DNA of 64,000 nucleotides, taken from Moniliophthora roreri. Taxonomy: Eukaryota; Basidiomycota; Agaricomycetes; Agaricales; Marasmiaceae. This document shows, piece by piece, positions 35,001 through 46,578 of this stretch. Every line of letters starts with the position of its first letter. Position 1 is the stretch's first letter. The notes under the pieces are model-generated. The model was not told the origin of the DNA and did no database searches. It saw only the letters and a program-made list of their open reading frames with translations. Position numbers and translations under genes: made by a program. The DNA lies in contig LATX02000183.1 in assembly GCA_001466705.2 (NCBI GenBank), positions 310,001-374,000 of the forward strand, in the 5' to 3' direction.

Positions 35001-38000
35001 TCCCATTGAGTCACAGTACGTTTGTTATGAGGTTGACATCGCGTTGGCAGTCTTGTTCAATCTCCACAGGTTCAAAGCAGGGATGATTGATGCTCTGAAT
35101 GCCGAAATTGCTCTTGGAACAGTGAGCAATATCAGCGACGCTGTTCAGTGGCTCGGATATACCTATCTCTTTGTACGGATGAAAAAGAATCCAATCGTCT
35201 ACGGTAGCTCTCGTACACTCTGGATCGGTGATATCATTGATGTCGATAACGTCTAGGCATATCAAGAGACGAGATTCAGGACGACCCTGGACTTGGCACG
35301 AGAAGGAATGAGCTTGCAACTCGGGCGGCTCAGATTCTGGCGGACGCACAGATGATTATTTTCAATCGCCAGAATGGGACATTTACAGTCACCGACTTGG
35401 GCAGAATCGCAGCCAAATACTATATTCGTCATCAGTCTATTCAAACGTTTAACAAAGAGTTCCGACCAAAGATGTCGGAGGCGGACGTGCTCAGGGTGTT
35501 GAGTATGAGCACTGAAGTAAGTATGTGCAGTATTTCTTGACCGTCTTCTCACCCGATTAGTTCGATCAAATTCAAACTAGAGAGTCGGAAATCAAGGAGC
35601 TTATGAGCTTGAAGGAGAACATACCCTGTGAAGCCAATGTATACGCTTCGCTCTCTTTTTCATCATCTTTCTGACTTTGATGTCTTAGGGCATTATTACC
35701 AGCCATGAAGTGCGCGAAACAATATCAGGTCCAGATATGGTGAGATTCTATGTCTAAAGATCGATTCATCGCCAACGCTGTTTCAGGGAACGACAACCTT
35801 TATCGAAAAGATAGAGATCACAAGCCAAGGCAAAGTCAATATCCTGCTACAAGGGTATATCTCAAGGCTATTGATAGAAGACTTCGCACTCGTTTCGGAC
35901 TCGGCATACGTTGCCCAGAATGCAGGGCGAATTATTCGAGCCTTGCTGGAAATCGCCATCAGTCGAAAATGGGCCAACGCATCTGCAGTTCTGATGGGGA
36001 TGAGTAAAGCGGTGGAAAAACGGTTGTGGCCATTTGACCACCCACTGAAGCAGTTCGAGTTGAAGCCCGACGTTTTCTATGGCCTGGAGACTTGGGCAGA
36101 TGATTGGGAGCCTTCGCAGCTCGCAGCTTGTACTGCAGAGGAGCTTGGGGATCTCGTTCATCTCAACGTGCACCATGGACAGGCACTGTTAAATGCAGCG
36201 AAACATCTACCTGCGTTGAAAATTCAGTACGATCTTCGTCCTCTCGGAAGTGACACCTTGAAGATTCAGATTTGCGTATTCCGAGATTTTAATTGGAGTA
36301 GCAAGCTTCACGGTGGTGCAGAACCTTTCTGGCTTTGGGTTGAAGATGACGAGGGAGTCAACATCCTGCAGCATGCACACGTTCTCTTCAAACAGACAAC
36401 AGAATCCTTGAACATAGATTTCGTTGTCCCCATCTTCCGCAGTCAAACTCCTCCTTTCCTCACTATCAAATACTTGTCGGACCGATGGATGGGTGCCTGG
36501 AACGAGGTAATTATATCCCTGGATGATCTGGTGATGCCTGAGGTGCCGCATTCCCATACCCCATTGATGAACCTGCCTCTCCTACCAGTATCCGCCTCGA
36601 GGAGTCGTACGGTTGAAAGCATTGTTCTCGACCGCCTTCACAACTTCAATGCTATCCAAACCCAAGCGGTGTGGAGTTTGATAGACACGAGGTCTCATTC
36701 GTTGATATGTGCTCCTCCGGGATCAGGGAAGTCAGTATTAGCACAGATCTTAGTTTGGTATGTCATCTGATAGATATCGTCATCCCTGGAGCTCACCTTG
36801 CATCCATACACAGGATACAGTCCCAAAAGACTTCCAATTCCTGGTCTATAATCGTGACACCTCATCAACATGCATCTCGCGAAGTCTTTCCAGAACTGAA
36901 ATTTGCTGCTGGCATTGCAAACGTTACAATCAACTTGGGTATACCCCACAATCTTCTACAACAACCTCGAACTCGAACGGTCATGGTTGTCACAGCGTCA
37001 GAACTGCTTGAAGCTATGATTTCCAGAGACCCAAAATCACCTCTGAAAGGACTCGACCTGGTCATATGCGAGGACCTTGAACAGATGGATGCATCCTATG
37101 AACTCGGGGTATCGTTGCTTAGACATGCGACACAGTTCTATGCAACTCGATTCGTCGGCCTCTCCAAATCTCTCAACGATCCAGCAGATTTAGCATCATG
37201 GCTGGATGTAGACCCATTTGCCTTTCACAGTTTCCGGCCTAGTGATCGCAACAATCCGTTGTTCATATTGACACAGACCTTCACGATCCCCCATTCTGCT
37301 TCCCTCTTCAAAGCTATGGCGAAGCCTGCTCACAGCGCCATTCGAGGTGAAGCCCGAGAGGGGGCGATACTTTTTGTCCCCTCTCGTGCACAATGTAGAC
37401 ATACCGCCCTTGATCTGCTCACGCAGTGTGCATTGGAAACCCAGTCCGACAGGGGGTATCTAGGTTCAGACATGTCAGAAGAGTATGTGGAGCATCACTT
37501 GTCCCGGTTAAAGGACAGATCTTTAGTTGATTTTGTCCGGAAGGGTGTCGGATTCTTCCACGACGGGATACCGAAGGGGGACCGGAGCTCAATCCTACAA
37601 CTCTATGTTGAAAGGGTTATCTGTGTCCTTCTCGTTCCCAGAGATGCATGTTGGTCGCTCCCCGTCAGATCTGGAACCGTCGTGGTGATGGGTACGCAAT
37701 ATGTGCAGTATACCGGTCAGGAACATCGGCTCAAAGAGTATGGAATGCCCGAGCTCGTTCGCATGCAGAGTCGGGCTGTGCGGCATTCTGGAACTGGTCA
37801 TTTCCATTTATTCTGCCAGGCAGAAGCGAAAGATACGTATATGCAGTTCCTCAACAACGGTCTACCATTGGAGTCGGATCTTCCGGGCTCGATAGAGTTA
37901 GAAACCTGGTATAAACGGTTACGGGAGCGAGGAGAACTGTCAGAGAAACAAGATATCGTCGATGTCTTGTCTTTCACGTTCCTTGCCAAACGGGTTACCA

Positions 38001-38089
38001 GCAATCCGACGTATTACGACTGCTCTCCGAATTCGTTGGCGCAAAGTCTTTCAGCCATTACAGATAAATTGGTACGGCAAAGTGGATAG
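32028..38089 (+). CDS. ASCC3/Slh1-like Ski2-family RNA helicase with degenerate second cassette and no C-terminal Sec63 unit
   Basis: More than 20 exons, roughly 1,600 residues, from ATG 32028 ([17 protein letters not shown]) to TAG 38089. The first helicase cassette is complete: [128 protein letters not shown] first Sec63 module follows (NPIESQFKAGM ... [19 protein letters not shown]). The sequence matches ASCC3/Slh1 (ribosome-quality-trigger helicase) better than Brr2. The second cassette keeps a P-loop (APPGSGKS) but Walker B reads ICEDLEQ instead of DEVH. The QxxGRAxR motif is unrecognisable ([10 protein letters not shown]). The protein stops soon after NPTYYDC, at the winged helix. Known Slh1 and ASCC3 are about 1,970 and 2,200 residues long. 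Confidence 0.88.
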
Positions 38090-38176
38090 GTAGATAACAA
38101 TCTTACATTAGATCATGGTCTTCTATCTCTATCTACAACAATTGGTATGAAGAATACAGCAAGCGGAACTTCTATA

Positions 38177-39973
38177 CTATACAATGTATTGTTTCAATTT
38201 TTGCAGCCTTTTCGCGGCTCTTTGAAGAGTGTCGATATCCTTGCAAAAGGCGAATCGAAGATAGACCTCTCCAATGCTGGCATGCTCCGCGCAGTAAAAC
38301 TACAGAGGCAAAGGCTATCAGTATTGTGTTGCAACGTACTGAATAGACTAACCTCGCTGACGGGGATAGAGGATACGCCAACCTCCAATGCAACGAACCA
38401 AGCAGCCCTGCATACGGTCTTCACCATCTGTATCTTGTTCGGATCACTGTGTCTCTTACCTGAAGTCACGTCCTCTTCCAAGCACACTTTCTGGGAAAGG
38501 ATAGTCGTCCGGGAAGCTGACCCTGGAAACGTCCTGAGCAACCCGCTTAGTTAGCTATAAGTTACTATCAACCTTGCCACTCACCAAGAGGATGAAGTAT
38601 CCACCTTCAGGGTGGGTATATGCCAATCCCAGTTCATCAAATGCATCTGTCAAGACTTTGCGCCTCTCCAAATACTCATCGCGCTGAGTCTGGAAAAAAT
38701 TTCTCTCCACCACCTGTTCTAATCCGGCGGCAGCGGCTTCTTGCAAAGGTGAGTTTGATGCAAACACGATGCGGGTAGTGGCGGCTAGAGTGGGTTTGAT
38801 CAGGGATTCAGGACCAATGAGCCAGCCGACCCGCCATCCCGTTGCGGCAAAAGATTCTGCGAGACAGGAAATGTGAGTGGGTGTTTGATCGGGAAGAATG
38901 AAACTTACTGCCTGCGGAACCCACAGTCACCGTTCGGTCCCACATTCCGGGAAGGGTAGCAATGCGTACATGCTCTTTCCCGTCGAATACTAAGCAATCG
39001 TACTGAAGGTGGGTTTATGTATGGTCACAGCGCCAAAATGTGAGATTTGTACTTACTACTTCGTCAGACATGACAATTAGATTGTATTCCTCTGCAAGAG
39101 CAGCAATAGACTCCAGTTCTTTCCTGGTGAAGACCTTTCCGACGGGATTGTGTGGAGTGTTGACGACAATCATCTTTGTGCGGGGAGTGATAGCGGCTCT
39201 TGATAAGAATGTCAGTTACAAAGTCCGAACGCTGTTATTCGCTGTGCACCTAAGTTCGTCGACATCGATCGTCCAGTCATCACTTGTACTCCTACCGATG
39301 TTGTTCTTGGGAGGATGTAATGGCACATATACGGGTTTTCCGCTGTTGAAGACGATAGAAGGAAGATACTGATCGAAAAACGGTTCGAACATGATGACTT
39401 CATCTCCAGGCTCCAAAAAGGCAGTCCACATGGCGTACTGGCCTAGAAGCGAATATCTTTAGATTGTGTATCGGGATTCGGACGGCCGAGAGACACACCT
39501 TCGTTAGCACCACTAGTAACAACCATCTCAGTTTCCACATTAAGGTCCCTGTTGAGCTGGGGCCCATAAACCTTTCTGATGGCTTCCCGAAGGCGAATAC
39601 GGCCCTTTGGATGTGAGTAGTGGTTACACATGACATTGTTCAAAGCCTCTTCTGCTGCCTCGGTGACCCACCGGGGTGGAGCAAAGTTCATGTAGCCTTG
39701 TCCGAGGTTGATGCAATCTTGGGGGAGATTAGCGACGCTGGGAGAGGTATAAGCAGGTGAACCGATGAGAAGAAAATTTGCTACATACTTGAAGATAGAC
39801 CAAACATCCTGCAGCATTGCCCGCCCTTCCGCAAGTCGACTAGCAGGCGTGAAAAGCTGGCTTCTGTCCTTTGGTTTCGCGACACCGCTGGCTGTAGACG
39901 TGGCCATTCTGATATTGACGGGTTGCCTAGAGGGACGGAAAAGATAAGGGGGAGGCCGGAAAACAGAGAGCAT
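38177..39973 (-). CDS. BNA3: Kynurenine aminotransferase (fold-type I PLP enzyme)
   Basis: About ten exons, ~460 residues, reading to TAG 38177. Motifs: INLGQGYMNFAPPRWV, NHYSHPKGRIRLREAI, VTSGANEGQYAMWTAFLEPGDEVIMFEPFFDQY, IVVNTPHNPVGKVF, SDEVYDCLVF, and GSAGKSFAATGWRVGW with the PLP lysine. That lysine codon is split by an intron (38857-38908; A|AA). Known role: transamination of kynurenine to kynurenate, and often cysteine-S-conjugate or glutamine substrates. Two in-frame ATGs are plausible. The one at 39973 gives MLSVFRPPPYLFRPSRQPVNIR, an Arg-rich presequence typical of mitochondrial import. The one at 39907 (MATSTASG) gives a cytosolic form. Confidence 0.9.
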
Positions 39974-40499
39974 GTGAAGGCTGATTATTTTATACATCGC
40001 GCGAAATGACCCGGGCGCGGGTTTATCGGTCTCATATAGATGCAAGCGAACAGCTAGCGAGCAGTCCTCAGAGGTTGACTGTACACTTTGGTTCGGAAAC
40101 TTGTACATTTTGAAGCGTTCATTTGAATCATCTTTCATTTCTGAAGAATAGTCGAATTGCAAGCTGAATCTGTTAGCTTTAACAAGTCTTCCGGCTCACG
40201 GGCCGAGCGATGTAAAATCTATTCAAGCCTGATGTAATGCATGCCGACAATACTACAAGGAAGAGTCGATGTTCAACTGGGAATACTGGAAGGAAGTGTG
40301 AGCAAAGTGCAGGACTCGAGTTGCAGGACTTGAGAGAGTAGACACCGAGTACTGAGCAGATATCCTTGCGAAGGATATAAAATGCGGCAAGACCGCTAGC
40401 GTGTGACTTTGCAGGCCGTTTATGGAAATTTATGTATTTTTTTACGCGTCTTGGTCGTGTAACCTTGCTGGCTTGTCCAGAGTCCAAACATTGACTGGG

Positions 40500-43400
40500 A
40501 TGAGCAACCTCGGGACAATTGCAGAGTGAGTGACTCTTCAAGCTCATATATATATACGTATATGTATATCGACTGTGAACATTCTTTCTAGGTCTGGTCC
40601 TTCCAGTGCTCGTTCATCGCCAGAACATTTCTCTTATCCAGGTGCCCAAGAACCTCAACTCGACAATGATTCTGACGAAGAATTTGTCTACCCTGGCGCA
40701 CCAAATACCGATAATGTTCATCCACAAGAAGAAGCTCCTCCTGCACCATCCCTTAAACTTCGTCCCTCACCCGCCCAGCTAGAGTCCCTTTACGCCGCTG
40801 CTTCGTCCGGAGATCTTCCTTTGCTGCAAAAACTATTTCGGACTGCATTGGGTGCCGGAAATGTGGAATCGTTCAGTTTAGCCAATGATGCGTCTACTAG
40901 AACAGGCTATACTGCTCTGCATGCCGCTGCTAATAAGGGTCACCTCGATATTATCAAGTGGCGTGAGTTATCCATTCACTATCCTCATAACCTTCCCTAC
41001 ACCTAAGACTTGTTCCAAGTGATCGAGGATTGTGGTTCTATGCCCGACTTGGAAGACAAGGAAGGAGAAGTGCGTAATTCACTTGCCAAGAGCTTCTCTC
41101 TACTGTTTTCATTGATTATTGATTTTCAGACTGCCCTTCACAAAGCCGCCCTCAATGGGTATCTCCATATCATTAAATATCTCCTCCCCGATAGGGCTGA
41201 TATACATGCTCGTGATGTTGATGGATGGACTGCCTTACACAATGCTTGCTCAAAGGTGTCGTTTGCTATCAATTTTCGCGCGCACTATGGTCTAACCTTT
41301 CCCAGGGCTATCTCGACATCGTACGATGGCTCTGCGAAGTCGGCGGCGCTGCAACCGAAGTAAATGGCGTCCGTGGAGTTGACATACGCAGTAAAGGTGG
41401 TTGGACACCCCTCAGTAAGTGATTGCCGGTATCGCATGAAGGTAGTTTTCGCTGATTTTACGTACTCCCATAGTGAATGCGGCCTCGAAAGGACATCTAC
41501 CAGTTGTTTTGTATCTCTTGAGTAAACAGGCAGCCGACCCGCTCGTTCGCAACAACTGGGGAGAGACTGCATACGACGCAGCGGCGGGAGTCTTTGAAGT
41601 ATGGATATGCGAGGTGCGTGACTTGATTAGCTCTTACACGCGTTCGGTTTTATTGATGTGCATCACGAAGATTCTGCAAAAGGCGGAAGCAGAGCGGTGG
41701 AATGGTTCAAACGTCTCCTATAATCCACTTTCTGTGCACACCACGGTCCCTCTTATACTGTACGAAAACCAGCGGCTCGACACCCGCATCAAGACTCTGG
41801 CTGTATCTGGAGGTCGTCCCAAGTTCTCAGCTTCAGGACTAGGAAAGCAAGGCCGCCGAGCTCCATTCGAAGTCAGATTACTGAATTCTACCAACGGAAG
41901 TAATGGCAACCTAGTGCCTGCTTGGCGAAGTGATGTGCAATTACCCTTGCGAGAAAGCCCATGGACTCTGCCTACCCCAGGGTCTACTCATTTGGAAGGT
42001 TGTGAACGCAGCCATTTCTGGTTGTAAGTGTATCAGTACTTTACCATATGCCTAGTTCTAACTAGGAATGCCTCAGATCTGATTGGACCCTGGACGTTAC
42101 TTATCCGAATGTAGATGTTGAGGAGGGCTGGCAATACGCACACCGTTTCAGTGATTCCGAGGACCAATGGTCGGCAGAAATGCCTCCTCAACTGCAACGA
42201 ATAATATCTGGAGGCGTGAGCCTCTCGCCCAGTCTGAGTGGACCTTCATCACCTCGAAGGTCTTCGCTATCTAACCAGCCGACAACTTGGGTTCGAAGAC
42301 GTCGTTGGGTACGGGTTATGCGCCGTAGGCTCGACATCCCACCGTTACCTTTCCTTCTTCCTGATGGTGGCATGTATCACGTCGATGGTGAGGGTAAACT
42401 CGTTCCATACTCTCAAAATGAACAGGATGTCTCTTCCCACGAAGAAGGACAGGAAATGGGTGCCATGTCATCCAATTTCTTCTCATCTGCCCAAGATTAT
42501 GTTGGACGTGCTCGATACCTTGTTGGCACACAGTCGGACTGGAACAATACTACAACATCGGCAGTGGAAGCTCGTCGTGCGATTGCTAAGCTGGAACGGG
42601 CTACAGCAGAGCTCAGACAGGGCATTCTAGGTGCGATCTAACCTAAACAGCATCTTGCCTTGTCGCTGAAGGAGGATTATTAGCGGATGATGATATCGAA
42701 AGGAAGACTCAAGCAGAAGTTCTCCTTAATGCCTACAGTCGAGAACTCGAACGGAGGAGACTCGCTGCCGGTGCTCAGGGGCTTTTAATTTCTGGAAATG
42801 GTGAAAGCTATTCATCCTGATTTTGACTACGTGCTCACTCTCAACGTTAGACGATGAACAAGAGGATGACGCTGACGACTCTGACGAAGAGTTTCACTAT
42901 CCTGGTTCTTCCTCCCGGGACAGTATTCGGCCGGCCTCGAGGGCTTCCAGCTCTACCGATTATTTCGCTAGACCGAATGTATCTCGCCAGCCTACAGACC
43001 TGACACCCCAGTTATCTCAGGCTCCTGACTTTCGCGTCCCGACTCATGAAGCACCACAGAAAGTTGCCCGCTGGACGCAGCCTAATCCACACCAGATTCA
43101 CCATTGGGAAAGAGACGAAGACGTCAGTCAGTGCCGTGACTGTCAACGTCGCTTTAATTTCATCAACCGCCGAGTAAGTGCCTCTATCATTGATAAAGAC
43201 ACCTGAACTGACGTCCTCTGGAGCATGTGCGTAGCTCTTTTGTTCGACGGGTGGAACGACTCTCTCAGTTCTTTAACAGCATTGTCGTCGATGTGGCAGA
43301 ATATTTTGTGATCGTTGTTCTTCGTATCGAGCCCTTCTTGATCCATCAGATATGGTCCATGAACCTGGTTTCACTGATTCTTCAGCTTCATCGAGCTCGC

Positions 43401-44063
43401 AACGAGTTTGTCAAAGCTGTTTTGCTGAAGTCAATGGAACAGTTCCCAGCCGTCTGCAGGGTATGAGGGCGACTTCTATGGAAAGAGTTTTTATCGACCA
43501 GGAGCGGCTGACTATTCCTTCCCACGGGGAGTCCAGCTCGCAGCTTAGTGATCTAGCAGAGTAGGCGCCTATATCTGCTGTGGTTGAGTACAAACTAATC
43601 CATACGTTGCAGGTGTCCTGTTTGCAACCGGAATCTTGACCAGCTCGGTGGTGCCACTGAACAGGAGGCTCATGTCAAGAATTGCCTGGAGGGTGGCTCT
43701 GGCACTGCTCCTCAATCCGCGAAATACCTTGTCTACAAACTTCCCGCGGAGAGTGCCCTGATTGGTATAGAATGTGAATACCTTCCTCGCTATCTTCGCA
43801 CACTCTTATTCATGTTCATCGTGTCTCTAGGTGTCATCTGTTTAGAAGAATTTGTCAAAGGTGAGGCTGGACCTTTACTCCCAACACGGACTCATTCAAC
43901 CTTTCAAATAGGATCAATGGTTGCTCGTCTGAGCTGCTTCTGCAGTTTCCATAACAGTACGTGATTCTGTATCCTTGACCCTTGATATGCACTGAAACCG
44001 TTTCTAGCATGTCTTTCCTCCTGGCTCCAACGTGGGAAGAGCTGCCCTGTTCATGCTCGTTAA
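40500..44063 (+). CDS. Ankyrin-DysF-FYVE-RING multidomain protein, probable endosomal E3 ubiquitin ligase, ~900 aa
   Basis: About 15 exons from ATG 40500 (MSNLGTIAESGPSS) to TAA 44063. Domains in order: an acidic start; four ankyrin repeats (residues ~100-260: TALHAAANKGHLDIIKW, TALHKAALNGYLHIIKYLL, TALHNACSKGYLDIVRWL, TPLMNAASKGHLPVVLYLL); a DysF/peroxin-ferlin region (LILYENQRLDTRI, FWLSDWTLDV, WVRRRRWVRVMRRR); a helical linker; a FYVE zinc finger (WERD, CRDCQRRF, RRHCRRCGRIFCDRCSS, QRVCQSCF); a second zinc knuckle (CPVCNRNLDQL); and a C-terminal RING (CVICLEEF ... CFCSFHNTCLSSWLQRGKSCPVH). FYVE predicts PI3P binding on endosomes or vacuole. FYVE plus RING recalls yeast Pib1. The FYVE basic patch reads RRHC rather than RRHHC. 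Each domain was checked across its splice joins. Confidence 0.88.
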
Positions 44064-44159
44064 TTGATCTTGCTGTGGTACATGCTATGGTGATTCTATG
44101 AGGATTATCCCTATGTTACATATACACTACAACTACTTCGACGTCATGGTTCGTCAATC

Positions 44160-45110
44160 TCAATCACCGTCGTCCCTTGGTTCGTAGAAAGTGCTATAAT
44201 GCAGCTTGTTATGGTCGATTCGAATTATGTTGGATAAATCCTCTTCGTCGGGCTCGACAATGTCCTGTCCCTTTCGGCCATCGTCATCTTCGTCTTCGAA
44301 CCATGAGGCGGGGTCATCATCGTCATCATCTTCGTCGTCGGAGTCGTCTTCAAGATCGGAGTCGGTAGGTTTATGATTCCTGTTAGCAAAAATCAGTTAT
44401 GAACGAGCAAAGGGAAATGAAAAACGCACATGAATGCCCATATCCGTGCCTCGACTTCTGCTCTGGTGAGCATCTCTCCTTTAATGGGTAGCCCTTGTCG
44501 CCTTCGTTTCTCAATCAGTCGTTGCTGGCGTTCCCGGTCCTGAGCGTGTGCACGCTGTTCAATCTCGATGGCTTCCTGCATATTCATTGTTCCAACGTTC
44601 GAAAATCCATTTGTTGCATCCTACGGATAATTATTTAGTGAACGGAACGAAACACAAGAAATCACATTTTCGACTCACAAATCTTGCCAACGCCCGCCGC
44701 TTTGCATCAATAGCTCTGCTCATCGGAGGTTCGGGTGCTGCAGAAGCACTATCTTCGCCTATTCTCGTATTCATCATTCCTGCATTGATGACGTCCATTC
44801 CGTGCATTTCTAGTTGACTTACGATCGCGGCCTGCTCTGCCGTGATCCTCTGAACATAGGTAGATGTAGAGGCACCGCTATAATACAGTCAGAATGAGAT
44901 GTAGCAGAACAAAGGAGAGGCTCACGGTGATGCTAGGATCCTCTGATTCTTCGCATGAAGAGCTTGAAGTTCTGCTACTGACATTTGTGATATCTTGGGT
45001 TTCTCTCGGGGAGGAGCACGGAATCCTGGTGGTACAGCATTCTTTCGACGCATGGTGGGTAACCCAGCTGTCGCCTTGGGTGATAGTGGTGAAGTAGGGG
45101 GAGAGGTCAT
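44160..45110 (-). CDS. Hypothetical protein with acidic tail, ~250 aa
   Basis: Exons join from ATG 45110 (MTSPPTSPLSPKATAGLP) to TGA 44160. The N-terminus is Pro/Ser-rich with basic patches (MRRKNAVPPGFRAPPREKPK). A middle helical part holds ISQMSVAELQALHAKNQRIL and ITAEQAAIVSQLEMHGMDVI. A Glu/Arg-rich likely coiled coil follows (AIEIEQRAHAQDRERQQRLIEKRRRQ). The C-terminus has a long acidic run (DSDLEDDSDDEDDDDDDP) ending HYSTFYEPRDDGD. The pattern suits a nuclear or chromatin-associated protein, but no known domain is visible. The clean AT|G splice joining the acidic exon supports the model. Confidence 0.7.
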
Positions 45111-45309
45111 AGTAATATGTAGTGTGTGCAAAAGCTGCCGCAATTTATGCCTGCGCAAGAGTTGGGATTACCTTATTTGGGCCTCATTCAGTCGAGAGGC
45201 GGTATGGCACTTCCGGTTTTATGCCTCGTTTTATGTGGTCGAGATGTGCTTCTCACACGTCAAGTTGTCATCTAACAGTACACAGGTGAATAGTGCTACA
45301 GCTACTGGT

Positions 45310-46450
45310 TTACATGTACATATCGCCCTAAAAATTTGTGAGTATTTGCAGTGGTGGCTATTCAGGAACGACATACTGCGCCAGGAGGCATGAACTCATC
45401 ATTATCGGGACCGCGCATATTCCCGGAACCTGGGAGATTGCCGCCCCTTCCTGGACCAAAGTTTCCTGGGAAGGGGCCGGTATTTGGTCCCATTGGACCT
45501 ACTGGGTCGAATCTTGCACCTGGAGGTGCACCCATCGGTGGTAAAAAGCCATCTCCACCCCATGGCCCGCGATTGCCCGAAGGGTGTCCTCTCCTTCCAA
45601 ATATTGGATGGTTGGGACCAACAAACATACCGTCGTCGTTATCGGGTGGGAAAAGAGGAGGTGGCTGGAAAGAACCCCCAGGTAATGGGTCAAGATCACG
45701 TCTACCTATTTGCAAAGGATTTTGTGGAGGTAAATGAGAAGGACCACGATATGGAAACTCTTCGGACGGATCGTATCGGGGAATGCGGGGTTCTTCCTGA
45801 AAAATTCCCCGGCGGTTGTTGTCGTTGGAGGTGGTCTGGGTCTGAGCTTGGGTCTGAGTCTGGACATCTTCCTCCGTATAACCATCCTTGCGAAGACCTG
45901 GAATAAGTTTCTGGATGATCTTCAACTTGTACTGAGATACGAAATCCGTGACTCGCGCAGAAGAGATGAAGCAATGCACGAGCGGTTGTGCATCAGCAAC
46001 TCCGAGTACGTGGGGGAACGCTGCCGGAGATACAAAGTCATTGGTTGGTATATCCAAAGATGCTACTTTATCGCTCTTCGAAGACAGTCAGAATTTTTTT
46101 TACAAAATCCGAGAGACAACACGTACTTCTATCGCAATCGCGTTGAAGAGCAAACGAGCGCCCATTCTGGAGACTTTGATGAGGAATTCAAGGCTGCTTT
46201 GGTCATGCTTATAACGGAAGGTGTAGTTTCCAGGACCATTCTTATTCCATTCAGCAGGAAAGGTGTTACTGGAAGTATGAAGAACTGATGACGAATCATC
46301 GACCCCAACGAGACGAAAGGCTAAAGCAGACAAGATGGTGTGCGATAGAGCTGCAAGTCCATCTTCTGGTGATTTCAGGGTCTTATCTGATTCAGGAAGA
46401 AGTGTAGGAAGTAAAGAGATCAAAGCAGAAGCATCGAGAATATTAGCCAT
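45310..46450 (-). CDS. FUB1: Proteasome regulator PI31 (Fub1/PSMF1)
   Basis: Three exons, about 345 residues, from ATG 46450 (MANILDASALISLLPTLLP) to TAA 45310. The N-terminal FP domain (HTILSALAFRLVGVDD, EWNKNGPGNYTFRYKHDQSSLEFLIKVSRMGARLLFNAIA) is followed by a helix (ARVTDFVSQYKLKIIQKLIPGL). The C-terminal half is Pro/Gly-rich with the PI31 signature RRDLDPLP ... GDGFLPPMGAPPGARFDPVGP ... DNDEFMPPGAG. The last intron (45328-45376) must be removed to give the C-terminus GDMYM, an HbYX-type motif known to dock in 20S proteasome pockets. If retained, the protein would end AVCRS. Known role: binds and regulates or transports proteasomes. Divergent from PRP5 with 128 bp between starts. Confidence 0.93.
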
Positions 46451-46578
46451 GGTCGTTGCTGATCAAGAGATGCTACATCAGTGTGACGCGTTCATGAGGC
46501 AAGACTTTGGGTAAACAAGTCAAAACAACCGTTTTTGACTTCTTCTCGCTTACCTCGGAATTGGTCAAACTCTAGAAC

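Noticed and set aside
32028..38089. Calling the large helicase Brr2
   Set aside because: The first cassette ([17 protein letters not shown]-type and [13 protein letters not shown] blocks, first Sec63 [12 protein letters not shown]) fits ASCC3/Slh1 better. Some Brr2-like wording is confined to the degenerate second cassette.
40549..40570. TATATATATACGTATATGTATAT as a TATA box or mobile-element target
   Set aside because: It lies in the first intron of the ankyrin-FYVE gene. It is a short AT-rich run without duplication or element ends.
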